Part shown: in pieces, positions 16,873 to 26,058 of the stretch
Layout: the number at the start of each line of letters is the position of its first letter
Numbering within the stretch: the first letter of the stretch is position 1
Assembly: GCF_000421745.1 (NCBI RefSeq)
Contig: NZ_ATXP01000003.1
Location: 62,001-126,000, forward strand
DNA length: 64,000 bases
Direction of reading: 5' to 3'
Source of the DNA: Nesterenkonia alba DSM 19423
Lineage (GTDB): Bacteria; Actinomycetota; Actinomycetes; Actinomycetales; Micrococcaceae
Translations under genes and position numbers: made by a program
Notes under the pieces: generated by a model
What the model was told of the DNA's origin: nothing
Database searches by the model: none
What the model saw: the letters and a program-made list of their open reading frames with translations, nothing else

Positions 16873-18416
16873 CGCGCCACCGCCCGCAGTTGCATTGCGG
16901 CGTCGATGTGCTCCGCCGTCGGGTGCTCATCACCGCAGAGGTCGGCAAGCGTCCAGGCGGTGCGCAGCACTCGGACGTAGCCACGCAAGGAAATCAGCGC
17001 CCGGTCGAGAGCGGCATCCAGTTCCGCCACCACACCGCTGGGCAGTTTCAAAGCTCCGCACAGCACCGACATGGGGACCTGAGCGTTGAGCCGGTAGCCG
17101 TGTGGAGCCAGGCGCGCCGCCTGGGCTTGGCGGGCAGCCTCCACCCGGGCCCGTACCGCCGCGCTGGACTCGCCGGTACTCTCCCGGGCCAGCGCCGCAG
17201 ACCGGGGACGCTCCACTGTGACCTGCACGTCGATCCGGTCCAACAGCGGCCCCGATAACCGGGCGAAGTACCCCCTGCGCTGAGGCACAGAGCATGTGCA
17301 CTCAGCTCCACTGCCGACGCTGCTCATGCCGCAGGGGCAGGGGTTAGCCGCCAGCACCAGTTGGAACTGCGCGGGGTAACTCACTGCCCCGGCGGAGCGG
17401 TGCAAGGTGATGGTCCCGGTTTCCAAGGGCTGACGCAGGGAATCGAGCACTCCACGGGCGAACTCGGGAGCCTCGTCGAGGAATAACACCCCGTGGTGAG
17501 CACGGGTCACCGCTCCCGGGGTCGCCAGCCGTGCTCCGCCGCCGAGGATCGCCGCTGCACTGGCGCTATGGTGCGGTGCCTCGAAGGGGCGACGCCGGCG
17601 CAGCCGGGTCACACTGGCCGCCCCCGAGCTGATCGAGTCGATCGCGGTCACTTCCATGGATTCGTCCTCGTCCAACGGGGGCAGAATGGACGGTAGTCGT
17701 TCGGCCAGCATCGTCTTGCCAGCTCCTGGAGGCCCCACCAGCATCATGTGGTGTCCGCCGGCAGCGGCGACTTCCAGAGCCCAGCGGGCCTCGGCCTGCC
17801 CCCGGACCTCAGCCAGGTCGCCACCGGCCTCTTCGGGCTGCTCGGTCACGACAGATCCGCCCTGGCGGCGATCCACCGGAGTCACCTCGGCCGGCAGCGC
17901 CTGAGTGTCAGGAGCCCGGAAGGCGGCGGCGACCTGCACTGCATGGCCTGCACTGAGCACTTCCACCCCGGGAACCAGAGCCGCCTCAGCAGCGTTCTCC
18001 TCGGCGACCACTACCCGCTGAGTGCCCGCCTCGGCAGCTGCGGCGACAGCGGGCAGTACTCCGGGCACCGGACGCAGCCGACCATCCAGTCCCAGTTCGG
18101 CGAGGAAAACGACCTGCTCGGTATCGACCAGGTGCCCCTGGGCAGCCCAGGCGGCCACTAGGATGGCCAGGTCGAGTCCGGAACCGGACTTCGGCAAAGA
18201 CGCCGGTGAGAGATTGACTGTCAGCCGACGCGCCGGCAGGTCGATGCCGGTGTTCTTAGCCGCGGAACGGATTCTGTCCTGACTCTCCCGCAGCGCAGCA
18301 TCGGGCAGCCCCAATAGAACGAAGGCCGGCAGCGCCTGACCGATATCTGCTTCCACGTCGATGATCCGGCCCTGCATACCGATCAGGGCCACACCGCGTG
18401 CCCGTCCCATGCTCAT
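16869..18416 (-). CDS. comM: YifB/ComM-family AAA+ Mg-chelatase-like protein
   Basis: 515 residues. N-terminal ChlI-like domain (VLLGLPDAALRESQDRI, VNLSPASLPKSGSGLDLAI) followed by an AAA+ core with Walker A GPPGAGKTMLAERLP and a GVLFLDEAPEF Walker B. A Cys-rich insertion has CPCGMSSVGSGAECTC, typical of the family. ComM is a branch-migration helicase promoting integration of transformed DNA in gamma-proteobacteria. The overlap with dprA and yraN shows one operon for DNA uptake or repair. Confidence 0.93.
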   Translation of the reverse strand: MSMGRARGVALIGMQGRIIDVEADIGQALPAFVLLGLPDAALRESQDRIRSAAKNTGIDLPARRLTVNLSPASLPKSGSGLDLAILVAAWAAQGHLVDTEQVVFLAELGLDGRLRPVPGVLPAVAAAAEAGTQRVVVAEENAAEAALVPGVEVLSAGHAVQVAAAFRAPDTQALPAEVTPVDRRQGGSVVTEQPEEAGGDLAEVRGQAEARWALEVAAAGGHHMMLVGPPGAGKTMLAERLPSILPPLDEDESMEVTAIDSISSGAASVTRLRRRRPFEAPHHSASAAAILGGGARLATPGAVTRAHHGVLFLDEAPEFARGVLDSLRQPLETGTITLHRSAGAVSYPAQFQLVLAANPCPCGMSSVGSGAECTCSVPQRRGYFARLSGPLLDRIDVQVTVERPRSAALARESTGESSAAVRARVEAARQAQAARLAPHGYRLNAQVPMSVLCGALKLPSGVVAELDAALDRALISLRGYVRVLRTAWTLADLCGDEHPTAEHIDAAMQLRAVAR

Positions 18417-18775
18417 GGCCGCACGTCCTCCAAGTGTTCGATATCCTGCGTCGCATCATCGCGATCTAGGAGAACAGAGACGACGTCGACGCGTCGGCGC
18501 CTCCGCTGGCACTGGTGGGTCGAGGCGTATTCGCTGAGAAGCCGATGCAGCCGGTACAGCTTCTCAGCGGTGACGGCTTCGAAGGGGTGACCGTAACCGA
18601 TGCCTCGGCGGGTCTTGACTTCCACGGCGACGAGATCTCCGCGATGCTCGGTGACCAGGTCGAGTTCCCCGGTTCGGCTGCGCCACCGCGTGGCGAGCAC
18701 CTGGTGCCCCCGTGTGGTCAGCCACTGAGCAGCCACCTGCTCTCCGATGAGTCCGGTGCGATCCTTGGCTCGCAT
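18413..18775 (-). CDS. YraN/UPF0102 nuclease-fold protein
   Basis: 120 residues. It shows the UPF0102 pattern: GEQVAAQWLTTRGHQVLATRWR near the N-terminus, then GELDLVTEHRGDLVAVEVKTRR, i.e. the E...D...EVK arrangement of a restriction-endonuclease-like fold. It is conserved beside comM/dprA. The start overlaps nothing upstream; AGGAG lies 8 bases before the ATG but inside an 8-bp hairpin (18779-18807), which could limit translation. Confidence 0.88.
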   Translation of the reverse strand: MRAKDRTGLIGEQVAAQWLTTRGHQVLATRWRSRTGELDLVTEHRGDLVAVEVKTRRGIGYGHPFEAVTAEKLYRLHRLLSEYASTHQCQRRRRRVDVVSVLLDRDDATQDIEHLEDVRP

Positions 18776-18778
18776 GAC

Positions 18779-18807
18779 TGTTCTCCTCTCCTGCCGATGA
18801 GAACAGC
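18779..18807 (-). promoter_or_regulatory. Hairpin overlapping the yraN ribosome-binding site
   Basis: CTGTTCTC (18779-18786) and GAGAACAG (18800-18807) pair perfectly with a 13-base loop. On the transcript the arm nearest the start contains part of the AGGAG ribosome site and ends three bases before the ATG. It could be a translational gate for the yraN-comM-dprA-xerC operon, or an operator in DNA. Confidence 0.4.
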
Positions 18808-18955
18808 CTGCCCATCCTCCGGAACCTGCGCGGCCATCCCGATGGGCTCTGTGGACAACTCGGGCGTGTCAGCAGCTACCCCGCCCGGCGTGGAAAACTC
18901 AACGGCCCGCTGCGACGTGTGAAGGCACCTTCGGTTCAGCCTGAGCGTTGGTCTT

Positions 18956-19750
18956 TCAGGCCGCGCGGCGCTTACGCCGAGCATCAACGGACTTCTTCAA
19001 CGCCTCCATCAGATCGACGACGTCGCCACTATCGTCCTCGTCCTCCGGTTCGCCAAAAGTGGCCTCCGTGTCGATCTCTTCCCCGGATTCCAGTTTCTCT
19101 TCGATAAGGGTCTGGAGTTGCTGCTGGTACTCATCGGTGAACCGTTCGGGATCAAAGTCCTCGGAATAGGCCTCCACCAACGATTCGGCCATCTGACGTT
19201 CCTTGGCGCTGACCCGAGAGGAGGGGATGTCGAAGTCAGGTTCGCGCAGTTCGTCAGCCCAGCGCAGCCCCTGCAGCACGATGACGTCATCGCGGACCCG
19301 CAGGACTCCCAGTCGGGTCTTCGAGCGCAGGGTGAAGGTGACCACGGCCACCCGTTCGGCATCACGCAAGGTCCGACGCAGCAGCACATAGGCTTTGGCG
19401 GATTTCCCGGCAGGCTGGAGGTAATAAGACTTGTCCAACACCATCGAGTCAATCTGTTCGGCGGGAACGAACTGTTCGACGGCGATTTCCTTGGACTCAT
19501 CGGCCGGTAGCTCGGAGAGTTCGTCCTTGGTGATGATGACCGACTTCTCCCCGTCGTCGTAGGCCCGATCGATGTTCTTGTAGTCGATGACCTCGTCGCA
19601 GACCTCGCAGCGGCGCTGGTACCGGATCCGGCCTCCGTCGGCATCGTGGACCTGGTGGAGAGTCACGTCGTGAGAGGTCGTCGCTGAGTACAGCTTCACC
19701 GGCACCGAGACCAGCCCAAAGCTGACCTCCCCGGACCAGATTGCACGCAT
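18956..19750 (-). CDS. ku: Ku protein of bacterial non-homologous end joining
   Basis: 264 residues starting MRAIWSGEVSFGLVSVPVKLY, the standard bacterial Ku opening. A CEVCDEVI segment and DKSYYLQP follow. The C-terminal tail (residues ~215-264) is acidic and then basic (SVDARRKRRAA), as in Ku proteins that recruit LigD. It binds DNA ends as a homodimer. It is divergent from ligD, with 88 bases between. Confidence 0.96.
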   Translation of the reverse strand: MRAIWSGEVSFGLVSVPVKLYSATTSHDVTLHQVHDADGGRIRYQRRCEVCDEVIDYKNIDRAYDDGEKSVIITKDELSELPADESKEIAVEQFVPAEQIDSMVLDKSYYLQPAGKSAKAYVLLRRTLRDAERVAVVTFTLRSKTRLGVLRVRDDVIVLQGLRWADELREPDFDIPSSRVSAKERQMAESLVEAYSEDFDPERFTDEYQQQLQTLIEEKLESGEEIDTEATFGEPEDEDDSGDVVDLMEALKKSVDARRKRRAA

Positions 19751-19784
19751 CGTTCCTCCCTGCTAGCCATCAGTAGTCAGCCTT

Positions 19785-19805
19785 CATGGAGGTCAACCTC
19801 CCATG
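19785..19805. promoter_or_regulatory. Inverted repeat in the ku-ligD divergent promoter region
   Basis: CATGGAGGTCAACCTCCCATG is nearly palindromic, with one extra base in the right arm. It lies midway between the ku start (35 bases) and the ligD start (34 bases), where one regulator could control both genes. Confidence 0.35.
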
Positions 19806-19838
19806 CTGATCTGGGAGAACTCTTGAAAGGCGCAGCCG

Positions 19839-22337
19839 ATGAGTCCACAGAGACAGACCGTAGAGATCGCAGGCCACCAGTTGCGGGTCACCAGCCTGGA
19901 TAAGGTGCTCTACCCGGCCTCTGGCACCACGAAGGCCGAGGTGCTGGAGTATCTACAGACTGTGGCCGATGTGATGATCCCGCATATGGTCGGCCGGCCG
20001 GTCACCCGGAAGCGCTGGCCCGATGGCGTCGGCACCGAGGATTCCCCGCGGGAGGCCTTCTTCCGGAAAAACCTCGAGGACTCCGCCCCGGAATGGGTTC
20101 CACGACTGGCGCTACAGCATTCCGACCACGTCAACGTCTACCCGGTGGTGACTTCCCCTGCGGAGTTGGCCTGGTTCGGCCAGGTCGCCGCCCTGGAACT
20201 GCACGTCCCACAATGGAGGTTCGACGCCGATCCGGTCACCACGGAGTCCGAGGGCCTCTCCCCCGCCCCGCGCAGTCATCCGGACCGCCTCGTGCTCGAC
20301 CTCGACCCGGGCGAAGGGGTCGGTCTGCTCGAATGTGCGCAGGTCGCCGACTGGTGCCGGCAGGTGTTGGAGGGTATGGGGTTGGCTTCCGTTCCGGTGA
20401 CCTCTGGGTCCAAGGGCATCCATCTCTACGCCGCTTTGGACGGTTCATCCGATTCCCAGGAGGTCTCCTCTGTGGCCAAGGAACTGGCCCAGGCTCTGGA
20501 GAAGGACCACCCGGATGAGGTGGTCAGCGCGATGAAGAAGTCCCGTCGGGCCGGGAAGGTCTTCATCGACTGGTCTCAGAACCACTGGAACAAAACCACA
20601 GTGGCCCCCTATTCGCTGCGCGGACGGCCGGGCTCCGCACAGGGCCCTTGGGTGGCGGCACCGCGCAGTTGGGATGAGCTGACCGACCCTGAGCTGGACC
20701 ACCTGGATTTCCGCGCGGTGATGCAACGAGTCACTGAGGGCATCGACCCCATGCAGGACATCACCGGAGCCTCCGCTGCCGAGACCTCCTCCGGCGACCG
20801 TTTGGCGACCTATCGCTCCAAGCGGGACGCGGCGAAGACCTCAGAGCCGGTTCCGGAGGACACTCCGCAGGCCACCGACGGGGATCCGATCTTCGTCATC
20901 CAGGAGCACCACGTCTCTCGGCTGCACTACGACACCCGGATAGAACATGACGGTGTGCTGGTCTCCTGGGCGGTACCGAAGGGTCCGCCTCTGCGGCGTG
21001 GCACGCAGCGATTGGCGGTACAGACCGAAGACCACCCGGTGGAGTATGCACAGTTCGAAGGGACGATCCCTGCCGGTGAATACGGTGCCGGTGAGGTCTC
21101 GATCTGGGACTCCGGGACTGTGGACATCGAGAAGTGGGAGCCCGGCAAAGTGGTCGCTGTATTCCATGGACGTGCGGACGGTGGGCTGGGTGGTGTTCCG
21201 CGTCGCTACGCCCTGGTCCACACCCAGCAGGGAGCACCCGACGACGCCCAGGACTGGCTCATCCGGATGACCAAAGACCAGCCCGTCGCCAGGCGAAAGG
21301 CGCCGTCGTCGTCGACGCCATCGGCTCACACCACCCATGACCACCGTGGGCCTGCTGGCTCCGCCGAGGATGAGGCCCAGGTGCCGGATCCGCTGCCTAC
21401 ACCCATGCTGGCCACGCTGCTCGAAGCCGAGGACCTCCACCGCCAGGACTTCGACCGCGGCTGGGTTTTCGAAGGCAAATGGGACGGGTACCGCATGATC
21501 GCCGCTGTGACCGGTGGGCAGCAGAGCACCGCGAAGGTGCGGCTGCTCAGCCGCAACGGCAAGGACTACACCGCGGTGTTTCCTGAACTGAGCGAATTGA
21601 CCGAGGCCGTCCCCCCGGGAACGGTGCTGGACGGGGAGGTCGTGGCACTCAACACCGCTGGCCGCCCAGACTTCGGCCGGCTTCAGCAGCGGGGTCGGCT
21701 CACTGGCCGGAAGCAGGTTGAACGTGCCGTAGCGCGCATTCCTGTGCATTACATGGTCTTCGACGTGCTCCACACCGCAGAGCACTCTGATGTCACAGGC
21801 TGGGCCTACTGCCAGCGCCGTGAGTTGCTGTCCGATCTTCTCACTGGCACGGCGCACATCCAGCTCCCCGAGGATTTAGGCGATCTCTTCGGCGAGGCGA
21901 TGGAGGTCAGCCAGGAACTAGACCTCGAGGGAATCCTCGCCAAACGCGCCACCAGTGTGTACCGTCCCGGCCAGCGGAGCCAAGAGTGGGTGAAGATCAA
22001 GCATGCCAACCATGCCGACGTCGTCATCATCGGGTATCGAAAGGGCAAGGGCAGCCGGTCCGCGACGTTCGGGTCGCTGCTGCTGGCCACGGAGGACGAC
22101 GCCGGTCAGCTGTGCTACGCCGGGCGGGTGGGCACAGGGTTCAGCGAGGCGGACATCACCGAACTGCACCGTCACCTCAGAAAGCTGACCCGGAAAACCC
22201 CGCCGATTTCGGATGTTCCCGACCCCGATACCGCCGACGTCACCTGGGTGCGGCCAACACTCCTCGCGGAGGTTAAGCATGCCGGTTTCACCGCAGGCAA
22301 CCGGTTGCGTCACCCGGTGTGGCGCAGGCTCAGGTAG
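19839..22337 (+). CDS. ligD: Multifunctional NHEJ ligase LigD (polymerase, phosphoesterase, ligase)
   Basis: 832 residues in the order POL-PE-LIG, as in Mycobacterium. POL (~1-300) has the metal-binding DLDPGE (Asp154, Asp156) and FIDWSQN (Asp244). PE (~350-460) has HHVSRLHYDTR and TEDHPVEYAQFEG. LIG (~515-832) has the nucleotidylated Lys547 in FEGKWDGYR and a C-terminal OB fold with EWVKIKH. It trims, fills and seals double-strand breaks with Ku. The 3' end overlaps the convergent ppk2 gene by 8 bases. GAAAGG precedes the ATG. Confidence 0.97.
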   Translation: MSPQRQTVEIAGHQLRVTSLDKVLYPASGTTKAEVLEYLQTVADVMIPHMVGRPVTRKRWPDGVGTEDSPREAFFRKNLEDSAPEWVPRLALQHSDHVNVYPVVTSPAELAWFGQVAALELHVPQWRFDADPVTTESEGLSPAPRSHPDRLVLDLDPGEGVGLLECAQVADWCRQVLEGMGLASVPVTSGSKGIHLYAALDGSSDSQEVSSVAKELAQALEKDHPDEVVSAMKKSRRAGKVFIDWSQNHWNKTTVAPYSLRGRPGSAQGPWVAAPRSWDELTDPELDHLDFRAVMQRVTEGIDPMQDITGASAAETSSGDRLATYRSKRDAAKTSEPVPEDTPQATDGDPIFVIQEHHVSRLHYDTRIEHDGVLVSWAVPKGPPLRRGTQRLAVQTEDHPVEYAQFEGTIPAGEYGAGEVSIWDSGTVDIEKWEPGKVVAVFHGRADGGLGGVPRRYALVHTQQGAPDDAQDWLIRMTKDQPVARRKAPSSSTPSAHTTHDHRGPAGSAEDEAQVPDPLPTPMLATLLEAEDLHRQDFDRGWVFEGKWDGYRMIAAVTGGQQSTAKVRLLSRNGKDYTAVFPELSELTEAVPPGTVLDGEVVALNTAGRPDFGRLQQRGRLTGRKQVERAVARIPVHYMVFDVLHTAEHSDVTGWAYCQRRELLSDLLTGTAHIQLPEDLGDLFGEAMEVSQELDLEGILAKRATSVYRPGQRSQEWVKIKHANHADVVIIGYRKGKGSRSATFGSLLLATEDDAGQLCYAGRVGTGFSEADITELHRHLRKLTRKTPPISDVPDPDTADVTWVRPTLLAEVKHAGFTAGNRLRHPVWRRLR

Positions 22338-23397
22338 CCAGCAGGCGTTGGCGTTCGGTCTCGACGTCGTAGCTGGCGGCCGGCCATTTCAGGTTCAGAT
22401 CCGCCAGGGCCGCAATGAGTAGTTCCTGCACCGCCAGCCGGGAGTACCACTTGCGGTCCGCACCAATGGTGAACCAGGGGGCGTAGTCGGCGTCGGTGGC
22501 TTCGATCAGCCCAGCGTAGACCTTCTGGTAGGTACTGAACTCACTGCGGGCATCGGCGTCGGAAGGGTGGTACTTCCAGTGCTTATGCTCTCGATCCAAC
22601 CGGGAGACGAGCCGGTCGAGCTGTTCTTCGGCGGAGATATGCAACATGACTTTGAGGATGACGAACCCCCGGCGGACCAGCTCACGTTCGAACAAGTGCA
22701 GCGCCTCGGTCCGTTCGGCCAGCTGATGCAGACTGTGGGCACCAGTGATCGTGGGAACCAGCACGTCTTCGTAGTGGGAGCGGTCGAAGACCCCCACGTG
22801 GCCGGGGGTCGGCAGTCGGCGGATGATGCGCTCTAAGTAGTGTTCTCGCTGCTCGGCGGCAGTGGGCCGGCCGAAGGCTGCCACATCGACGCCGAGCGGA
22901 TCCATATGTCCCACGACGGTCTTGACCATCCCGCCTTTTCCGGAGGCATCCATGCCTTGGAGAATCAATAGCACCCGGGGTCCACGTTCGAGGTCCTCAA
23001 GGGCGGACTCAACGGCGGGACCGAAGAGTTCCTGCCGGCGAGTGTTCTCCTGATGGCTAGGACGCGGCGCACGGGCCGAGAGGGCGACATCCACGGCCCG
23101 ACGGTCGCGGTCCTCCGCGGCAGCCACGTGGGCCCAGAGCAGCTCCTGCATCTGAGCCAGCACCTCACCCCGGGACTCTAGTAGCTTGCGACCGCGCTTC
23201 TTCTTCCCGCTAAACCCGATCCGGCGGCGAGTCGGCACATCGGTCAGCTGCAGTGGTGACGGATAACCGGTGATGCGCCACAACCGGCGAGGATCGTCCT
23301 CGAGGGGGTGGTCGCCGGCTTCATCGGGACCGGGGATCCCGGAGAGCTCAACATCAAGCGGCGGTGTCACATCTGGTCCAGCAGAGGCATCACTCAT
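22330..23397 (-). CDS. ppk2: Polyphosphate kinase 2 family protein
   Basis: 355 residues from the ATG at 23397 (MSDASAG); the longer upstream frame would cross the Nudix gene start. The P-loop domain has Walker A LILQGMDASGKGG and lid/Walker B region VGVFDRSHYEDVLVP, characteristic of PPK2. These enzymes phosphorylate nucleotides with polyphosphate. The N-terminal ~100 residues are basic (KKKRGRKLLESR). The start lies 12 bases from the divergent Nudix gene. Confidence 0.92.
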   Translation of the reverse strand: MSDASAGPDVTPPLDVELSGIPGPDEAGDHPLEDDPRRLWRITGYPSPLQLTDVPTRRRIGFSGKKKRGRKLLESRGEVLAQMQELLWAHVAAAEDRDRRAVDVALSARAPRPSHQENTRRQELFGPAVESALEDLERGPRVLLILQGMDASGKGGMVKTVVGHMDPLGVDVAAFGRPTAAEQREHYLERIIRRLPTPGHVGVFDRSHYEDVLVPTITGAHSLHQLAERTEALHLFERELVRRGFVILKVMLHISAEEQLDRLVSRLDREHKHWKYHPSDADARSEFSTYQKVYAGLIEATDADYAPWFTIGADRKWYSRLAVQELLIAALADLNLKWPAASYDVETERQRLLAT

Positions 23398-23409
23398 AGG
23401 CTTCATCCT

Positions 23410-24036
23410 ATGGATATCGCTGACTCGGCTGCAGAGTACCCGGTCCTTGAGGAACGCAGTATTGCGAAGAACCCTCTCTTCGAGCACGTCGAGGCGCGGA
23501 TCGATCTTCACGGCACACATGTCACCCGGGCCTATGTCAAACATCCCTCGGCGGTGGCTGTGGTGGCTACCAATGACGCCGGTGAGGTGCTGCTGCTGAG
23601 ACAGTACCGCCACCCGGTGCGCAGCTTGCTGTGGGAGATCCCGGCGGGGATCCTCGATGTGGAAGCCGAGTCGATGCGCGCCGCAGCGGCCCGGGAGCTC
23701 GCTGAGGAAGCGGATCTGTCCGCCCGCCGCTGGCATACCCTGGTGGATTTCCATTCCACTCCCGGTATGAGTGACGAGTCACTGCGGATCTATCTGGCTG
23801 AGGGGCTGTCCGAGGTCCCTGCCCAGCACCGACACCATCGCCAGGGCGAGGAAGCCGGGATCATCACCCGCTGGGTTTCGCTGTCACAGGCGGTCCAACT
23901 GATACTCGCCGGAAAGATCCGCAACCCCACGGCGGTCACCGGCCTGCTCGCCTTGCATGCGGCACGCTCCACCGATACTGCGCTACGCCCAGCCGAGGCC
24001 TCCTGGGATCATCACCCGCGCGGTGTGGCTCCGTAG
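23410..24036 (+). CDS. Nudix hydrolase, ADP-ribose pyrophosphatase-like
   Basis: 208 residues from the ATG at 23410. The Nudix box is complete: G-ILDVE-AESMRAAAARELAEEADL, fitting Gx5Ex7REUxEExGU except Ala for the last Gly. The upstream context LLLRQYRHPV and WEIPAGIL is typical of ADP-ribose pyrophosphatases (NudF). It would hydrolyse ADP-ribose to AMP and ribose-5-phosphate. Divergent from ppk2, with the promoters overlapping. Confidence 0.9.
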   Translation: MDIADSAAEYPVLEERSIAKNPLFEHVEARIDLHGTHVTRAYVKHPSAVAVVATNDAGEVLLLRQYRHPVRSLLWEIPAGILDVEAESMRAAAARELAEEADLSARRWHTLVDFHSTPGMSDESLRIYLAEGLSEVPAQHRHHRQGEEAGIITRWVSLSQAVQLILAGKIRNPTAVTGLLALHAARSTDTALRPAEASWDHHPRGVAP

Positions 24037-24066
24037 AATTCCCCAGGCGCGTCTGCCCCTCTGTCC

Positions 24067-24486
24067 TTAGGTGTACGCCGGGCGCGGGTTGAGCTGGTCG
24101 GTCGCCCCGGGGACGGGCTCGGCCGGGTCGGCGCCGAGGGCCACCACCCGATTGTTGGCATCCACGTGGACGATGCGGGGGCGGTGCTCGAAGAGTTCCT
24201 CATCTGTGCCCATGACGTAGGTGAGGATGATGACGAGGTCTCCTGGGTGGACCAGGTGAGCGGCCGCCCCGTTGATGCCGATGACGCCGGATCCTCGTTC
24301 ACCGGCGATGGTGTACGTCTCCAGCCGGGCGCCGTTGGTGATATCCACCACTTGGACCTTCTCTCCCTCGACCATGCCGGCGGCCTCGAGAAGATCGGTA
24401 TCCACGGTGAGGGATCCCACGTAGTGCAGGTCGGCCTGAGTGACGGTGGCGCGGTGAATTTTTCCGCCGAGAACGGTGCGCAGCAT
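24067..24486 (-). CDS. panD: Aspartate 1-decarboxylase proenzyme
   Basis: 139 residues. Self-cleavage at Gly24-Ser25 in HYVGSLTVD yields the pyruvoyl cofactor. Other family motifs: [29 protein letters not shown] and GDLVIILTY. It makes beta-alanine for pantothenate and coenzyme A. It stands alone here without panC/panB neighbours. Confidence 0.96.
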   Translation of the reverse strand: MLRTVLGGKIHRATVTQADLHYVGSLTVDTDLLEAAGMVEGEKVQVVDITNGARLETYTIAGERGSGVIGINGAAAHLVHPGDLVIILTYVMGTDEELFEHRPRIVHVDANNRVVALGADPAEPVPGATDQLNPRPAYT

Positions 24487-24537
24487 AGCCCGCCCAGTCT
24501 ACTCCCCTGGCGCCCCGGAGTTCAGCCGACGGGTCTT

Positions 24538-25980
24538 TTAAGGGGTGTAGCTGTACCCAGACTTCTTCAGGTCCTCGATGAGCTTCTCGCGCCGGCGGTC
24601 GTGAACCTCGGCGAGCCGTTCCGCCCGGCGGGCCCGGCGAGCCTTCGTGGGCCAGGTGCAGATGAGGATGATGAGTACCATCAGCAGCACCAGTCCGGCG
24701 GTCCACATACCGGCGTCGATCCAGAACTGCTCGGGGTAGAGACGGATGAGCATGGCATCGGAGTCGAAGGTCCATGTTCCCTCCTCGAAGAGGAGGCGGT
24801 GGAACTCGTCGAAGAACAGCTGCCAGTTCAGCACAGCGACGACGGCGAGACCGGCGAAGAGAGCGATCGTCGCCCAAGCTCCGGCGAACAGTCCACGGGA
24901 GAATGCCCCGGGCCGCCACACCCGCAGCAGCAGGAAGAACAAGACCGTCAGAGCCAGCAGCACGAGGGCGATGATCATCGCCCACCACATCACCAGCTTC
25001 ACATCGGTCATATGAGCCACTTCAGCTTCGGTGAACAGCGGTTCTCCCCCAGGGGCCAGTTGGCTCAAGTACCGGGAGTCTGCACCGTTGAACAAGTAGT
25101 CAGTGCCGTAGGAGCCGTAGAGCAGCCGATCCTGTTCATTGAGTTCGGCATCCTGCGGGAACCCGGGCCGGTTGTATGTCACCCAGAGGAACGCCGGGCT
25201 GGCGACGAGCCGAATAGCCGCCACCGTGAGGAGCACCGGGGTGAAGATCGCCACCAACACGGTCAGGAACCGGGAGATACCCCGGCGAGACTTGGTGACT
25301 TCCTCTTCGATGTCCGCCTCGGTGAGCTCCTCATTGGAGGAGGAATCCTGCCCCCGGCTGGCCGGCTGCGGTGCAGGGGCCTGCTCCGGCGATGTGGTCT
25401 CATCCTGACCGGAGGTGGACTGCCGCAGAGCCGCGAGGCGGTCCTCGTCGCTGTCCTGCTGCCCCGGAGCGATCTCACCGGGCCGGGTCTGCTCCCGCTG
25501 CGCTGCCCGAATGGGGAAGTCGTCGTGCCGCGGCAGCGCCGTGGTGGTCTGCTGGCCGGCATCCTGGTGATCCGTGCCAGGCACCACAGCCGTGGGCTGC
25601 TCGGTGTCTACCGCTGTACTGTCACCATCGCGATCCAAAGCGCTCTGCGCGGCATCTGCGTCTGCGGTGTCTGCGCTGGCAGGTTTCTCGGCAGCGGAGG
25701 CGGGAGCCCCTGTTGAGGCGGCTGCGGCGGCGTCGAGCTTGTCCTCTGCGGTCTCCCCCCGGGCCGCGGCGAGCTCCTCGCTCAACGAGCGGGTGACCCG
25801 ACCGGTCGATGAGGAGGGCTGGGCCGGGGCCGGCTGGTCACCGGGCTGGGAGTCCTCGGCGCTGAGCCTGTCCTCGGGAAAGTCGGGCTCCTCTGAGGCG
25901 AAGGCCCCGTAGTCCAGCCCGGATTCGAAGTCCTTGTCCTCGCTGGGCTTCTCGCGCGGCGCATCAGGGTTCTGACTCAT
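24538..25980 (-). CDS. DUF1461/TIGR01906-family membrane protein with long disordered N-terminus
   Basis: 480 residues from the ATG at 25980. The first ~230 residues are low complexity, rich in Asp, Glu, Ser, Ala, Gln and Pro, and predicted cytoplasmic. The C-terminal part has four or five membrane segments and the family feature FFDEFHRLLFEEGTWTFDSD followed by LYPEQFWIDAG. It ends with a basic tail rich in RRARRAERL. Function is unknown. Family members in Firmicutes lack the long acidic tail. Confidence 0.75.
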   Translation of the reverse strand: MSQNPDAPREKPSEDKDFESGLDYGAFASEEPDFPEDRLSAEDSQPGDQPAPAQPSSSTGRVTRSLSEELAAARGETAEDKLDAAAAASTGAPASAAEKPASADTADADAAQSALDRDGDSTAVDTEQPTAVVPGTDHQDAGQQTTTALPRHDDFPIRAAQREQTRPGEIAPGQQDSDEDRLAALRQSTSGQDETTSPEQAPAPQPASRGQDSSSNEELTEADIEEEVTKSRRGISRFLTVLVAIFTPVLLTVAAIRLVASPAFLWVTYNRPGFPQDAELNEQDRLLYGSYGTDYLFNGADSRYLSQLAPGGEPLFTEAEVAHMTDVKLVMWWAMIIALVLLALTVLFFLLLRVWRPGAFSRGLFAGAWATIALFAGLAVVAVLNWQLFFDEFHRLLFEEGTWTFDSDAMLIRLYPEQFWIDAGMWTAGLVLLMVLIILICTWPTKARRARRAERLAEVHDRRREKLIEDLKKSGYSYTP

Positions 25981-26058
25981 ATCTCCACAGTAAGCGGCCG
26001 TGCCGACCTCACTGTGCAACGCGCCCGGAGAGTCGAGGGATTCTGCCCTCTGTCCCTC

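Noticed and set aside
18956-22337. Ku-LigD as part of a defence island
   Set aside because: Both genes are standard chromosomal end-joining genes; flanking genes are housekeeping and base use matches the neighbours.
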